The notes under the pieces are model-generated. The model was not told the DNA's origin. It saw nothing but the letters and a program-made list of their open reading frames with translations, and made no database searches. Made by a program: the position numbers and the translations under genes. This document shows positions 5,674 through 14,479 of a stretch of 20,659 nucleotides of DNA, in pieces; the stretch's first letter is position 1, and every line of letters starts with the position of its first letter. Location of the stretch: assembly GCA_022539475.1 (NCBI GenBank), contig VCMS01000526.1, positions 1 to 20,659 of the forward strand, read 5' to 3'. This stretch comes from Gracilaria domingensis. Lineage: Eukaryota; Rhodophyta; Florideophyceae; Gracilariales; Gracilariaceae.

Positions 5674-7931
5674 ATTTCACCAATGAGATGAAGACCGCGT
5701 TTAATGATCTGAAGAGAAAGTTAGTATCCCCGCCAGTCTTAGCATTTCCCGACTTTGAGAAGCCTTTTAGAGTTGAAACCGATGCTTCTTCAGTCGCGCT
5801 TGGTGCCGTTCTGTCACAAAAGAAAGAGGACGGAATGTATCACCCAATTCAATTTGCCAGTCGAACGCTTAATGCCGCCGAGCGAAAGTATTCTACTTGC
5901 GAAAAGGAGGCCCTAGCCGTGGTCTTTGCTTTGAAGAAGTTTCGCATGTATCTACTCGGAGGTCTCCCCTTTGAGCTTGTTACGGACCACCAAGCTCTAA
6001 AGTATGCATTCCAAAAGAAGGACATTCACGGGCGCCTAGCCCGATGGATGGACCTTCTAGCGGAATACGAGTTCGTTATAGTCTATAGATCTGGCGACAA
6101 GAATCGGGCTGCCGACTATCTCTCTCTCTTTGCCGTTGGGGATCCACCGGAGCCGGATGATGACGTGTCTGTTGTACTGAATGCGACGGACGAAGTCTAT
6201 GACTTGGAGCCCTTCTGCGCGCACATCAAGTTGTACCTTGCCGCCTTTTCTTTTCCTGAAGAAGACCCTAAGATCCGCGCTTTGATTAAGAGGAATGCGA
6301 AGAAGTTCTTCCTTGGGGAAGGTCTCCTCTATCGCCGTACCAAGAAAGGATTAAGAGTGGTACCCTCTGTAAGCGAGCGCCGTGGCATCCTCTCATCCTT
6401 TCATGATGACATAGGACATTGGGACTTGGAGGCTACTAAGGATCTGGTCCAGTTCCGATTCTGGTGGCCTGGAATGTATCCCGACATCGTTTCATATGTT
6501 CGCAGTTGTGAGGGGTGTCAGTTCACAACACCCCTGCTTAAGTACCGGCCAGGACAAAGAACCCCATTGACTGGCCTATTTCATACATTCTCTGTGGACT
6601 TCGCCGGTCCCCTTCCGGCTACCAAGAATGGCAACCGCTTTGCTCTGATTGGTGTAGAACACATAACAGGATGGCCTATTGCCGCGGCCTACGGTAATCA
6701 GACCTCTACCACCGTCATTCATTTTGTTCGATCTCAGATCGTTTCCCCGTTTGGTCCCCCGCTGACGATCGTGTCCGACAACTTCAGTTCCTTCGAAGCC
6801 AAGGCAGTCGAAGCATACATGGAAAGTAAGAAGATATCCCTCAAGCCCACCATGGCCTATGCCCCTATGTCTAATGGCCGGGCTGAAAGAATGGTTGGAA
6901 CCATCAAGAAATCGATTGCCAAAACAATCTTCAATAAGGGACAAGAATGGGATGAAGCTCTCGAGCAGATACTTTACGGATACAGGAGGCGCCGGCTGGG
7001 TGGCGGGTTTTCTCCTTTTGAGCTCATGTATGGCACAGTCCCACGGATGAGCTCAGACGACCTACCCCCGCTCATCGTAGATCCAACCGCCACTAATCGT
7101 CATCATGAACTACTTGCAAATTCCGCAGGCAGAGCTTCCAGAGTTCTATCTCAACCCAATCGACAAGACGACCCCAAGTCCGGGCACCGGTTCAACGTCG
7201 GTGATGAGGTCTTGGTGATACATGGGAAGGCTCTGAATCCCAACGTGAAGTGGCCTGCCTTTCAGTCAAAATTCTACGGACCCTGTAAGGTGGTTAAGGC
7301 CAGGCACCCCCGATATGTCCTAGTGTCCCCTCATAATCGCTACACTAGAGAAGGGGTCCACGCCCGCCGGCTCAAGCGGTATCATCGCCGACCAGTTCAT
7401 CTGCAGGACGAGGTGGTAGCCACTATTACGGAAGGCGAAGACACCCCTGCCCCATATCCCACTCAGATCACTGTAATGCCACTCCGCGTTGACTACAATA
7501 TCCTCACTGCACCCCACCTCTCGTGTCACTTTATCATTGGAGGGAAAAGCATACATTCATGGCTTAGCCCTTTGAACGTCCCTATCCCAGAGGTAGAAAG
7601 GGTTACCTGGACGCTGACGCATGCCTCACTCGCCCTGTTCTCAATCTCGGGCCCGTTCTTGAGTCGTAGAGGAGGATCTATCTTAAGAACATTATTTCGA
7701 CGTGTGCACCAGAACTACGGCAGTAATATCGAGCCAGAATTCGCGGTATATCTTTACCACCATGCAGTCTCCTTGCATGGGCATCTCCCAGAATCACAAC
7801 TCTACATACAAGAGACTCAGGACCATATTTCGCACTATGCTCGCACAGGAATCGCTCAGATACTCAGCTACATCCCCGACCCAGAGAAGATGGCGGTGCC
7901 CTTCCTCTTCCACTATACCATCGAGAACTAG
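5664..7931 (+). CDS. pol: Pol segment: RNase H and integrase, unit A
   Basis: The frame is open from about 5664; its first ATG is at 5688 (747 codons from there), but it is a continuation of RT. Residues below count from 5688. RNase H: D32 in TDASS, E74 in CEKEA, D100 in VTDHQAL. Integrase zinc site H239, H244, C274, C277 (H-x4-H and C-x2-C). Catalytic core D304, D364, E400, the D,D-35-E signature of DNA strand transfer. A GPY/F-like module follows near 528-545, but with GPC in place of GPY or GPF. About 175 further residues form an extension I do not recognise; I see no chromodomain. The stop is at 7929-7931, just before the polypurine tract region. Confidence 0.92.
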   Translation, partial: GKLNFTNEMKTAFNDLKRKLVSPPVLAFPDFEKPFRVETDASSVALGAVLSQKKEDGMYHPIQFASRTLNAAERKYSTCEKEALAVVFALKKFRMYLLGGLPFELVTDHQALKYAFQKKDIHGRLARWMDLLAEYEFVIVYRSGDKNRAADYLSLFAVGDPPEPDDDVSVVLNATDEVYDLEPFCAHIKLYLAAFSFPEEDPKIRALIKRNAKKFFLGEGLLYRRTKKGLRVVPSVSERRGILSSFHDDIGHWDLEATKDLVQFRFWWPGMYPDIVSYVRSCEGCQFTTPLLKYRPGQRTPLTGLFHTFSVDFAGPLPATKNGNRFALIGVEHITGWPIAAAYGNQTSTTVIHFVRSQIVSPFGPPLTIVSDNFSSFEAKAVEAYMESKKISLKPTMAYAPMSNGRAERMVGTIKKSIAKTIFNKGQEWDEALEQILYGYRRRRLGGGFSPFELMYGTVPRMSSDDLPPLIVDPTATNRHHELLANSAGRASRVLSQPNRQDDPKSGHRFNVGDEVLVIHGKALNPNVKWPAFQSKFYGPCKVVKARHPRYVLVSPHNRYTREGVHARRLKRYHRRPVHLQDEVVATITEGEDTPAPYPTQITVMPLRVDYNILTAPHLSCHFIIGGKSIHSWLSPLNVPIPEVERVTWTLTHASLALFSISGPFLSRRGGSILRTLFRRVHQNYGSNIEPEFAVYLYHHAVSLHGHLPESQLYIQETQDHISHYARTGIAQILSYIPDPEKMAVPFLFHYTIEN

Positions 7932-8025
7932 ATCAGTACTTTCGACGCCCGGCGTAGCGTCGTTTGGGTTTGGTGGTGTGTGAGTCAGGAAACCCGCCAG
8001 CGGCAAGAAATACAGAACAGTAGAC

Positions 8026-8067
8026 AAAGAAGAAAGAAAAGAAAAGAAAAACAAAAGAAAGAAAGAG
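8026..8067 (+). other. Polypurine tract, unit A
   Basis: A run of A and G at 8026-8051 and 8053-8067 is interrupted by a single C. It lies about 95 nt after the integrase stop, where Ty3/Gypsy elements keep the primer for plus-strand DNA synthesis, immediately before the 3' LTR. If it is the functional tract, the LTR begins at about 8068, directly at the antisense stop codon, although no TG dinucleotide occurs exactly there. Confidence 0.65.
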
Positions 8068-8068
8068 T

Positions 8069-8494
8069 TTACTTGGATAGGTAGGCGTCCATGTCGCGAA
8101 CTAGAGCGGCAGTTGCAGCTTCCCTTGCCTTTGCAAGCTTGAAGCAATGCATGGCGAAGCGCATCCCGTCTCTCAGGCCCCGCACGTACGTTGGCGGGGC
8201 CAAAGTCAAGATGTCGCGCACAATGTCCTCCGCGTAGCGTTCGCCGTTACACGAGCGAAGAAGCCACGTGTTCACTGCCTTCATCGCATCACGAGGGGAC
8301 AAGTGTCCCCCGCCTCCAGCCGGTCCACCACCACCCGTGCCCGCGACGGTGCCAGCAATGACGGCACCCGACGCGGGCACCTCGTCCTCGGCGACGCCGT
8401 TCTCCAGCACCGCGTCCCCTTCGGGCTCGACGTCGATGACGGAGTGGGGACCGGTGCTGGCCTCCCCATCGAAAGCGCCGGTCTGAACAGACAT
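8069..8494 (-). CDS. Antisense ORF in the presumed U3, unknown protein, unit A
   Basis: A 141-codon ORF on the strand opposite to gag-pol. I chose the ATG at 8494-8492 (A at -3) over the longer upstream extension, because a TATTTAAT box on the minus strand (8560 to 8553) lies about 60 bp upstream of it. Residues 1-63 are acidic and then Gly/Ala-rich (a Gly run near 54-63), probably disordered. Residues 64-141 look helical and mixed-charge, with no motif I recognise. The TAA stop abuts the polypurine tract. Antisense ORFs are known in some plant Ty3/Gypsy elements, so this could be an accessory gene or a captured host fragment. A chance ORF remains possible. Confidence 0.5.
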   Translation of the reverse strand: MSVQTGAFDGEASTGPHSVIDVEPEGDAVLENGVAEDEVPASGAVIAGTVAGTGGGGPAGGGGHLSPRDAMKAVNTWLLRSCNGERYAEDIVRDILTLAPPTYVRGLRDGMRFAMHCFKLAKAREAATAALVRDMDAYLSK

Positions 8495-8552
8495 TGTTGA
8501 GGAAGAGCGGCGTAGGGAGCGGGGCGGCGCGAGTAAGCCCAGCCGAGGAGAG

Positions 8553-8560
8553 ATTAAATA
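8553..8560 (-). promoter_or_regulatory. TATA-like box for the antisense ORF, unit A
   Basis: Reads TATTTAAT on the minus strand, about 60 bp upstream of the antisense ATG, a usual TATA-to-ATG distance for a short 5' UTR. Two CACGTG boxes lie farther upstream on the palindromic strand. Confidence 0.45.
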
Positions 8561-8587
8561 GAGCCACAAGAGGCGGGCACAGGTAAG

Positions 8588-8666
8588 CCACGTGGCCACA
8601 TGACTCTCTGCCGTGCAGGGCGCCATGATAATACACGTGGTATGGTCTCGCGAACCCTAGATTTAT
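8588..8666. promoter_or_regulatory. CACGTG pair and degenerate minisatellite unit, unit A
   Basis: Two palindromic CACGTG (E-box or G-box) sites lie at 8589-8594 and 8634-8639, 45 bp apart, the same period as the minisatellite that follows. The stretch around 8622-8666 (GCCATGATAATACACGTGG ... GAACCCTAG) matches the last minisatellite unit (8876-8916) at many positions, so it is an old, diverged unit. The segment sits between the divergent sense and antisense promoters and could serve both. The unit B copy is at about 17395-17473. Confidence 0.5.
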
Positions 8667-8695
8667 TATAGTAGTTTAAAAAAGAACCGAATTAG

Positions 8696-8905
8696 GTGCC
8701 AGTGTAATGCCCGTGGCAAAATGTGCACCGCCGCGAGGAGGTGCCACTATAATGCCCGTGGCAAAATGTGCACCGCCGCGAGGAGGTGCCACTATAATGC
8801 CCGTGGCAAAATGTGCACCGCCGCGAGGAGGTGCCAGTGTAATGCCCGTGGCAAAATGTGCACCGCCACGAGGAGGTGCCAGTGTAATGCGCGTGGCACA
8901 ATCTC
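8696..8905. repeat. 45-bp minisatellite, complete array, unit A/B junction
   Basis: Four full 45-bp units (8696, 8741, 8786, 8831) and a shortened terminal variant (8876-8905). Units differ only at a few bases: GTGCCAGTGTAATG or GTGCCACTATAATG at the start, CCGCGAGG or CCACGAGG near the end. The ACTATAA type forms a perfect TGCCAC/GTGGCA inverted repeat with a 10-nt spacer. Both strands are open through the array, giving spurious Cys- and Arg-rich ORFs. Likely a U3 enhancer-type repeat, by position. Confidence 0.92.
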
Positions 8906-9034
8906 AAGAACCCTAGGTTCCGCATAGTGGTTCGGGACCCAAATCTAGGTTGAGTGGCTCACTAAATTCTGCCACGCTCAAAACCCGATTACGAAATCAC
9001 CAACCCATGGGCATGTAACGTACCCGACCGTCCA

Positions 9035-9149
9035 TAACTAGACAGTTATTGGGCAAAGAGCCATAATCGTACATGCAACGCGAAATTATTGGCGGGATTG
9101 AAAACGACGACTTGTAGCCCATTGTTTAGTATAGAAAGCACTATAAAAG
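9035..9149 (+). promoter_or_regulatory. Sense promoter of unit B
   Basis: The same elements as in unit A are present: inverted repeat TAACT/AGTTA, two inverted CCAAT boxes, and TATAAAAG at 9142-9149. In a tandem arrangement this segment would serve both as the end region of unit A and as the promoter of unit B. Confidence 0.8.
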
Positions 9150-9171
9150 GGCCGGAGCAGTCGCCTCCGAC

Positions 9172-9775
9172 TCAACTCCGGCCAGACCACTTCCCTTCGA
9201 CGACCTTCCCCTCCACCTCACCACAACCTTCCAACCTCTCTCCTTTTCCCTTGTCGTCCTCAACCTTTCCTCATCCACTACTTCTCTCTCTACTTCTCCC
9301 CTTGGCGGCCTGGTCTCACCGCCCTCCCTCGCTCACTGCCACTCACACTGACCCTCTGTCTGGGCTCGTCCTGTGTGAGTAGGCAAAGCGTCTGCGCCAC
9401 CCTTCCATTGGGTTAGCCTTGTGCGGGCGTGACTCTGCCTTTCATTATCCGCGTTGTTTGGCCTTTCTTGTCTCTTTTGTTCCCTTCGTTGGTTTCTTTC
9501 GCTGTTGTTGTTCCATCTGCCATTCTGTCTTGCCCGAACTACCGTTGTTGTTGCCATCTTCGTTTGTTCCCCGTTTCTTGCTGTTTGGCGGCCTTCTGCT
9601 GCCTGCATCCGTTCTATTGCTTCCCGTTTCGGCCTTGGCCCCTGGTTTTGCTGGTTCTTTCGCGTTGCGATTCTGTTCCTCACATAGTGTTGCTTTGCAC
9701 CTGTTGTTGCTAGACGCACTGTGTGATACAGCGTAAGGTTGTCCTTAACCTACGGCCCTGAGGCAATCGTTCAAG
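9172..9775 (+). other. ATG-free pyrimidine-rich 5' leader, unit B
   Basis: Same as the unit A leader. It differs by one added C near 9214 and one missing T near 9250; unit C has the longer form at both places, so these look like private indels. No ATG in any frame. Confidence 0.6.
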
Positions 9776-10276
9776 AGTAAGTCGTCTACAGCTACTCTTT
9801 TGGCATTTTGTGTGACTACTAACGTTTCGTTTGTTTCACATCAAGTGCCAAGGTCTATCGTTTCATCCAGCGAGTATTCGTCCGTGGTCGATCCGGACGA
9901 GCGTATAGAAGAAGTCCCCGATCCCGTTCCTCAGATAAAGAAGTCGGCTGTTCAGCCTCTTGACGGGCCACGCGAGCGCCACATCTTTCGTGTAGCCCAT
10001 CAGAAGGAGAAGCGCCGTCGTAACCCTCCGCCGCGTAAGCGAATCTTCAAACGCTGTCGTGTCTGTGACATCAAGGTCCAGAGCCAGCGTCAGCTTGAAG
10101 TCCATCAAGCCGGCCGTCGCCATCGCAGAGCTTTGCGCCGTGCAAACTACACCGAGCTGGACATTCACTGCAGGGCTTGCGACATCCGGTTCTCTGAAGC
10201 CCACGATCTGCGCGTCCACTACAGGAGCCGCCGTCATCGTGCGACACTTAGAAAGAAGAACAATACTATCTTTTAG
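9776..10276 (+). CDS. Accessory twin C2H2 zinc-finger protein, spliced, unit B
   Basis: Base 9776 joined to 9846-10276, 143 residues. The protein is identical to the unit A copy, with both C-x2-C-x12-H-x5-H fingers and the basic stretch intact. The start codon again exists only after removal of 9777-9845. Confidence 0.75.
   Translation, partial: SKSSTATLLAFCVTTNVSFVSHQVPRSIVSSSEYSSVVDPDERIEEVPDPVPQIKKSAVQPLDGPRERHIFRVAHQKEKRRRNPPPRKRIFKRCRVCDIKVQSQRQLEVHQAGRRHRRALRRANYTELDIHCRACDIRFSEAHDLRVHYRSRRHRATLRKKNNTIF
9777..9845 (+). other. Predicted 69-nt intron that creates an AUG, unit B
   Basis: Identical to the unit A intron: GTAAGT donor at 9777-9782, TACTAAC branch site at 9817-9823, AG acceptor at 9844-9845. 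It joins A9776 to T9846-G9847. Confidence 0.78.
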
Positions 10277-10561
10277 AGCACAGGTCTCTCCTTTCATTGT
10301 CCAGTTGCGACACATTTCTATTCATATCTCATTACATATATTATCCTTGTTTGTTCTTCTTTATCTTCTTGTCTATCGTTTGGTATCCCTCTTCTGTTCT
10401 TGTGTTCGTGCTTTGTTGTTTGGCTTCTGCCGCATTCTATCTACCTAAGCTTATATTTGGCTAGTGCTTCTTCGTCCGATTGGACTGGTACTCTACGAGA
10501 GCAAACTTTATTTTTATCGTTTTTGCCCCCTTTGGCTGTAACCGCCGACGCCATCACCAAA

Positions 10562-13021
10562 ATGGCGTTTTCATGGTACTCTCGCCGAGGTGCCCTCGGC
10601 CCCGATACTATGGACACCTCGACTCCTCTCTTCGACGGATACAATTCCGATGTTCGTCGATTTTTCTTTTTCTTCGAGAACGTTGCTACCCGTGGAAAGT
10701 CTGATGAGGAGCGTTCCTCCGAAATCTTGGGCTTCCTAAGTGGTGACGCCTTCGATCATTATTATAATAATTTCTCTGTAGACGGCGTGCTCACCCCGAA
10801 CGCGGCCAACTACATATCAGTTAAGAAGTCCTTGCTCGATCGCTTTGGCGCTGCTGAGGAACCCGAGGAGTATATCCGAGAAGCTGTGACTGCCCGTTTG
10901 GACTACGGTGATCTCCTTGGTTCCCTCCAGCGCATGGACGCTTGCTTCGACAAGGCCGAGTTCAACGCGAAGGCCAAGTTCGGCCTTCTCCGTAAAGCAG
11001 TTATGGAGTACGCAGACTTAGCTCAGTTTGTGATATTCCGCGGAGCAAGCGACTATAAGTCGCTGAAAGATCTCATCAAGTCCTTTGTGGCCGGCAAGAA
11101 GGCCCTCGGAGCAGGCGGTTCACTGGCGTTTATGCCTCCTCCGAAGAAAGTGTTACAAAGGAGGCCCGTCGACCCTTCTGATGGGGATCCCACTGCAGAC
11201 AAGGTGGATCAGCTAGCTAGTCAGCTGGCAGAAGTCACTCTCTTGATGAAGAAGAAGTCAGGACCACCTCCGAAGGCTGATGGAGAGCAAGTTTGTGGCT
11301 ACTGTCAGAAGCCTGGTCATTTTTCTACTCGCTGTCCACAGAATCCGCATCGCGATACGCGTTGTGGGGGCTGTGGAAAGATGGGGCATTCCATCGCAAC
11401 GTGTTGGAAGCGCCATTCGGAAAAGAAGGTCCGTTTCGATGCCGACAATCAGAAAGAAATCCCGGAAGTTCCCAGACCCAACCAAGTTTCTGTAGTCACC
11501 GAGGATGACCTTCAGGATCTCGAAACTGTAGCGATGGCCAAACGAGCCGCTGATGGCGCCCCATTGCCAAAGCAGGCCCGCCTGGAACATCGGGTTGGTG
11601 TCAAAGAGCTTCTGAACCCAGCAAGCGACACTCCATTTCGCTTGATTCGCTCAGCCACGCGTAATCGATCCAGAAAGCCTAAGAAGGCCTCCACAAAGAA
11701 GCTCTCTGGTAATTCAATGCTCCAGGAGCACGCAGGAAAATATAACGTAATGGAGGAGCTCGCGAATGCCCCCACCGGGCTCACATTCGGTCAACTCATT
11801 CGCGGGGACGCCGATGCGGCCAAGAAAGATCTGCGTCGAATCATCTCTGGCCGTTCAACGACCAGAAAGGTCAATGCGACCCAGGTCGAGCGTGAAAACT
11901 CTCGTCTTAAGGTTGTGCCTATTACAGTCTATGGGACCATGACCCAAGCCCTCTTGGACTCTGGCGCTGTCCCGAATCTAATGTCAGCAGAACTAGCGAA
12001 CCATCTGCTACTGACACCGAACCCCACTGAAAGGACGATTAAAGTAGCTGATGGCAATTTTGCCCGCATTCGTGGTACTCTAGAGGGCGTTCCTGTAAGG
12101 TTCGATGACCTCCGAGTATCCCTCGAGTTTCTTGTTATCGAGAAGCCCCCCTTCGATGTAATCATCGGGAACCCCACGCTAGAAAAGCTGCATGCCTGTA
12201 TCGATCTTGGTACACAAGAAGTCACCATGAGTTACAACAAGAAGCACGTCGTTATAGCACTCGACTCCGATCGTTCCGGATTAGAGGCATTTGTCCCGTT
12301 GTCTGAGACAGATAGCGAAGATTTCACGTCAGACTCTGATGCTATCCCGTCTGACTCTGAAGATGAGTCGGAGGACTTTGCTAACCTCCCCCTTCCAAAG
12401 CAGCGAACAACTGGTGGCGCCGAAGTGACCTTAGTGGCAGTAATGGAAAGGGATGGGGACGCAGGATCCCAGGATGGCGAAGAGGAGAACGATGGTGAGG
12501 AAGAACCCGCCAATGTGACAGCGCAGCCCACCCAAGCCGGGCCGTCCGAAGGACCTCAAGTATCTGACCAAGCCCTTCGACCGACTCAGGCTGAAGATTC
12601 CAACGGCCCTAACTTCACCTGGCGTACCATCGGGACTCAGATCCATCTGGATAGTTTGACCGCGGAGCGTAGGGAGAACCCTCATGCAAATAATGTGCAT
12701 ATTGCCGGACCCGATGGCCCACAAATTCCTCCAGAGGGAGAAAGGGTGGCAGTCGGACCAGCACCGCGTCAGCAACCCCAGCTGATCTCCCAGTATGATG
12801 ATGACGAGGATCGACGATTCGAAGACGCGGAGGAAGAAGTGCAGGCAGATCCCCCTGTCGAAGAAAGGTCCGGACCCAATCCCTCCTCCTTCCAGAGCGA
12901 GTCTACGGATACCAGCGTACAGCCAGAAGATGTGAATGTCGTGATTTCTACAAGTATTGCACCCAGAGCTAATAACGCCAGCGAGGACAGTGAAGTCCGG
13001 CCTCCTGACGATGGGCCGTAG
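10562..13021 (+). CDS. gag: Gag-protease-linker part of gag-pol, unit B
   Basis: The same ATG context as in unit A gives 819 codons. Zinc knuckles and the DSGA protease are identical to unit A. Here the frame passes through the site that is broken at 3662 in unit A and runs on into the acidic linker, showing that Gag, protease and linker share one frame. It ends at 13019-13021 because a C is missing at about 13018, a base that unit A has. The two units therefore each carry a different private break. Confidence 0.9.
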   Translation: MAFSWYSRRGALGPDTMDTSTPLFDGYNSDVRRFFFFFENVATRGKSDEERSSEILGFLSGDAFDHYYNNFSVDGVLTPNAANYISVKKSLLDRFGAAEEPEEYIREAVTARLDYGDLLGSLQRMDACFDKAEFNAKAKFGLLRKAVMEYADLAQFVIFRGASDYKSLKDLIKSFVAGKKALGAGGSLAFMPPPKKVLQRRPVDPSDGDPTADKVDQLASQLAEVTLLMKKKSGPPPKADGEQVCGYCQKPGHFSTRCPQNPHRDTRCGGCGKMGHSIATCWKRHSEKKVRFDADNQKEIPEVPRPNQVSVVTEDDLQDLETVAMAKRAADGAPLPKQARLEHRVGVKELLNPASDTPFRLIRSATRNRSRKPKKASTKKLSGNSMLQEHAGKYNVMEELANAPTGLTFGQLIRGDADAAKKDLRRIISGRSTTRKVNATQVERENSRLKVVPITVYGTMTQALLDSGAVPNLMSAELANHLLLTPNPTERTIKVADGNFARIRGTLEGVPVRFDDLRVSLEFLVIEKPPFDVIIGNPTLEKLHACIDLGTQEVTMSYNKKHVVIALDSDRSGLEAFVPLSETDSEDFTSDSDAIPSDSEDESEDFANLPLPKQRTTGGAEVTLVAVMERDGDAGSQDGEEENDGEEEPANVTAQPTQAGPSEGPQVSDQALRPTQAEDSNGPNFTWRTIGTQIHLDSLTAERRENPHANNVHIAGPDGPQIPPEGERVAVGPAPRQQPQLISQYDDDEDRRFEDAEEEVQADPPVEERSGPNPSSFQSESTDTSVQPEDVNVVISTSIAPRANNASEDSEVRPPDDGP

Positions 13022-14052
13022 GTGAAAGCCCGGCGGAGTTCCCAGACGGTAGTGACGATGAGGACGACTCCTCACCGGAGGAAGTAGACCTCATTGGCTC
13101 ACCACTCTACCGCGACCCTGTCCTTACTATCCCGATCAAAGACGAAGTAGTTCTGCTTCCTTTAGCCGAAGGACAGTCAGTTACTGACTTCTTGGACGTG
13201 CGGGTTCAATTGCGACATCCAGTACCGTCACCCGCGCATCCCCCTCATCTAGAAGCACAGAACTTACCGCTCGACCGCGTAGGAATGCTGGAGGACGACG
13301 ACTCCGGCGGTTTTGTCATAGCATTTGAAGAAGAACTACCTCCGGACGAAATCGACACCCAGATCCCGGGAGATGATGAACAATCACAAGACCCAAGCCG
13401 CGACGAAGAAATTGTAGCTGAGCCTACGTGCCCAGCACAGGACATTGAGTATTCCCTGCAAGATCCAATTGCACAAGATTCACTTGGTCGCACACTCGAC
13501 CGACGTGACTACCCCCCCGACACGAACAAGGAGGAGGTGATTCTAGAACGGATCTCTCATCTCCCAAGAGATAGACAGGTGGACCTCCTCGCTGTTCTGG
13601 ATAACTTAAATGTCATAGCATGGTCCTTGTATGATCTTAGGCCCTCTGACGTGCCGGTAACGCACAGGTTTGACCTCAGTGTCGAGACCCCAATTCATTC
13701 GAAGGTCCGAAGGCTACCCCCAAAGCATGACGACGTTGTTCGGAAAGAGGTTGACAAAATGCTGTCCGCCGGGATCATCAAGCCGTCCATCTCTCCTTGG
13801 TCCTTCCCAGTTGTCATCGCACATAAGAAGGATGGAAAGCCCCGGTTCTGTGTCGACTATCGGGGTCTGAACCAGGTCATGACGCCCGACAGGTGGCCAC
13901 TATCAAACATGGAACAGATCTTTGACGATTTGGGTGGTTGTTCGTTCTTCACGACCCTAGACCTTTTCTCCGGATACTGGCAGGTGCGCATGGCCCCTGA
14001 CTGCAAAAGAAATGACGACTTTTGTTTGTCGCCAGGGAACCTTTCAGTTTGA
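13018..14052 (+). CDS. pol: Pol segment: linker end and N-terminal half of reverse transcriptase, unit B
   Basis: This frame resumes after the missing C near 13018 and carries the same linker end and RT N-terminal half as unit A, with one Gln-to-Glu change (C4740 to G13546). The first catalytic RT Asp is at 13960-13962. The frame ends at 14052 after the shared A-run break at 14005-14008. Confidence 0.85.
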   Translation, partial: VGESPAEFPDGSDDEDDSSPEEVDLIGSPLYRDPVLTIPIKDEVVLLPLAEGQSVTDFLDVRVQLRHPVPSPAHPPHLEAQNLPLDRVGMLEDDDSGGFVIAFEEELPPDEIDTQIPGDDEQSQDPSRDEEIVAEPTCPAQDIEYSLQDPIAQDSLGRTLDRRDYPPDTNKEEVILERISHLPRDRQVDLLAVLDNLNVIAWSLYDLRPSDVPVTHRFDLSVETPIHSKVRRLPPKHDDVVRKEVDKMLSAGIIKPSISPWSFPVVIAHKKDGKPRFCVDYRGLNQVMTPDRWPLSNMEQIFDDLGGCSFFTTLDLFSGYWQVRMAPDCKRNDDFCLSPGNLSV

Positions 14053-14479
14053 AGTCATGCCTTTTGGTCTCATGAATGCCCCAGCCACGTTTCAAAGGAT
14101 GATGGACGCGGTCCTTCATGGGGTAGAATTTGCTCGCGTCTATATAGACGACGTTGTCATCTTCTCGAGAACCTTGGAAGAACATTTGTACCACCTAACC
14201 AGGGTGCTCGAGATCCTTGCAAGTCACGGTCTGAAGATAAAAATATCCAAGTGTGATTTCGCACAGCCCCGTATCAAACTGCTTGGTCACGTCATCAACA
14301 AGGAAGGCACTTCGGTTGATCAAGACAAGATCGACGTCATCCAAAAAGCCCCTGAACCCTCGACGGTGACCGAGCTCCGAAGTTTTCTCGGTCTAGCCAG
14401 TTATTATCGAAGGTTCATAAAGGATTTCGCGGATACGTCAGCAGTGTTGCATGCTGCCACTACAGGGAAGGAAAGCTGA
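14009..14479 (+). CDS. pol: Pol segment: C-terminal half of reverse transcriptase, unit B
   Basis: Identical in translation to the unit A segment at 5203-5673, with YIDD at 14141-14152. It has the same upstream and downstream frame breaks, so these two breaks predate the duplication or come from a systematic error at the same sequence. Confidence 0.85.
   Translation, partial: EMTTFVCRQGTFQFEVMPFGLMNAPATFQRMMDAVLHGVEFARVYIDDVVIFSRTLEEHLYHLTRVLEILASHGLKIKISKCDFAQPRIKLLGHVINKEGTSVDQDKIDVIQKAPEPSTVTELRSFLGLASYYRRFIKDFADTSAVLHAATTGKES

Larger units (their letters stand above)
1..8806 (+). mobile_element. Ty3/Gypsy-type LTR retrotransposon, tandem unit A
   Basis: This is the first full period of a head-to-tail array. 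Unit limits are arbitrary, because the window opens inside a minisatellite in the presumed LTR. The domain order is Gag with two zinc knuckles, protease, RT, RNase H, integrase, which is the Ty3/Gypsy (Metaviridae) order. Promoter, leader, accessory zinc-finger gene, gag-pol, polypurine tract and antisense ORF follow in that order. Only one copy of the promoter-bearing segment separates successive coding regions, as expected when neighbouring elements share an LTR or when a one-LTR circle is read around more than once. Gag-Pol carries one private and two shared frame breaks. The classification is secure; the exact LTR ends are not. Confidence 0.93.

Noticed and set aside
7401..7931. Chromodomain at the integrase C-terminus
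   Set aside because: I see no pattern of spaced aromatic residues and no KW-x-GY-like block, so the label would be a guess.
8147..8500. Forward ORFs of 72-117 codons opposite the antisense ORF
   Set aside because: They overlap in other frames, carry no motif, and lack promoter signals; the minus-strand ORF has the better start context and a TATA-like box.
8696..8905. CRISPR-like array
   Set aside because: Repeats are directly adjacent with no unique spacers, and the context is a eukaryotic retroelement.
8692..8927. Cys-, Arg- and His-rich repeat ORFs on both strands of the minisatellite
   Set aside because: The 45-bp period is a multiple of three, so stop-free frames repeat automatically; both strands are open, and there is no independent coding evidence.
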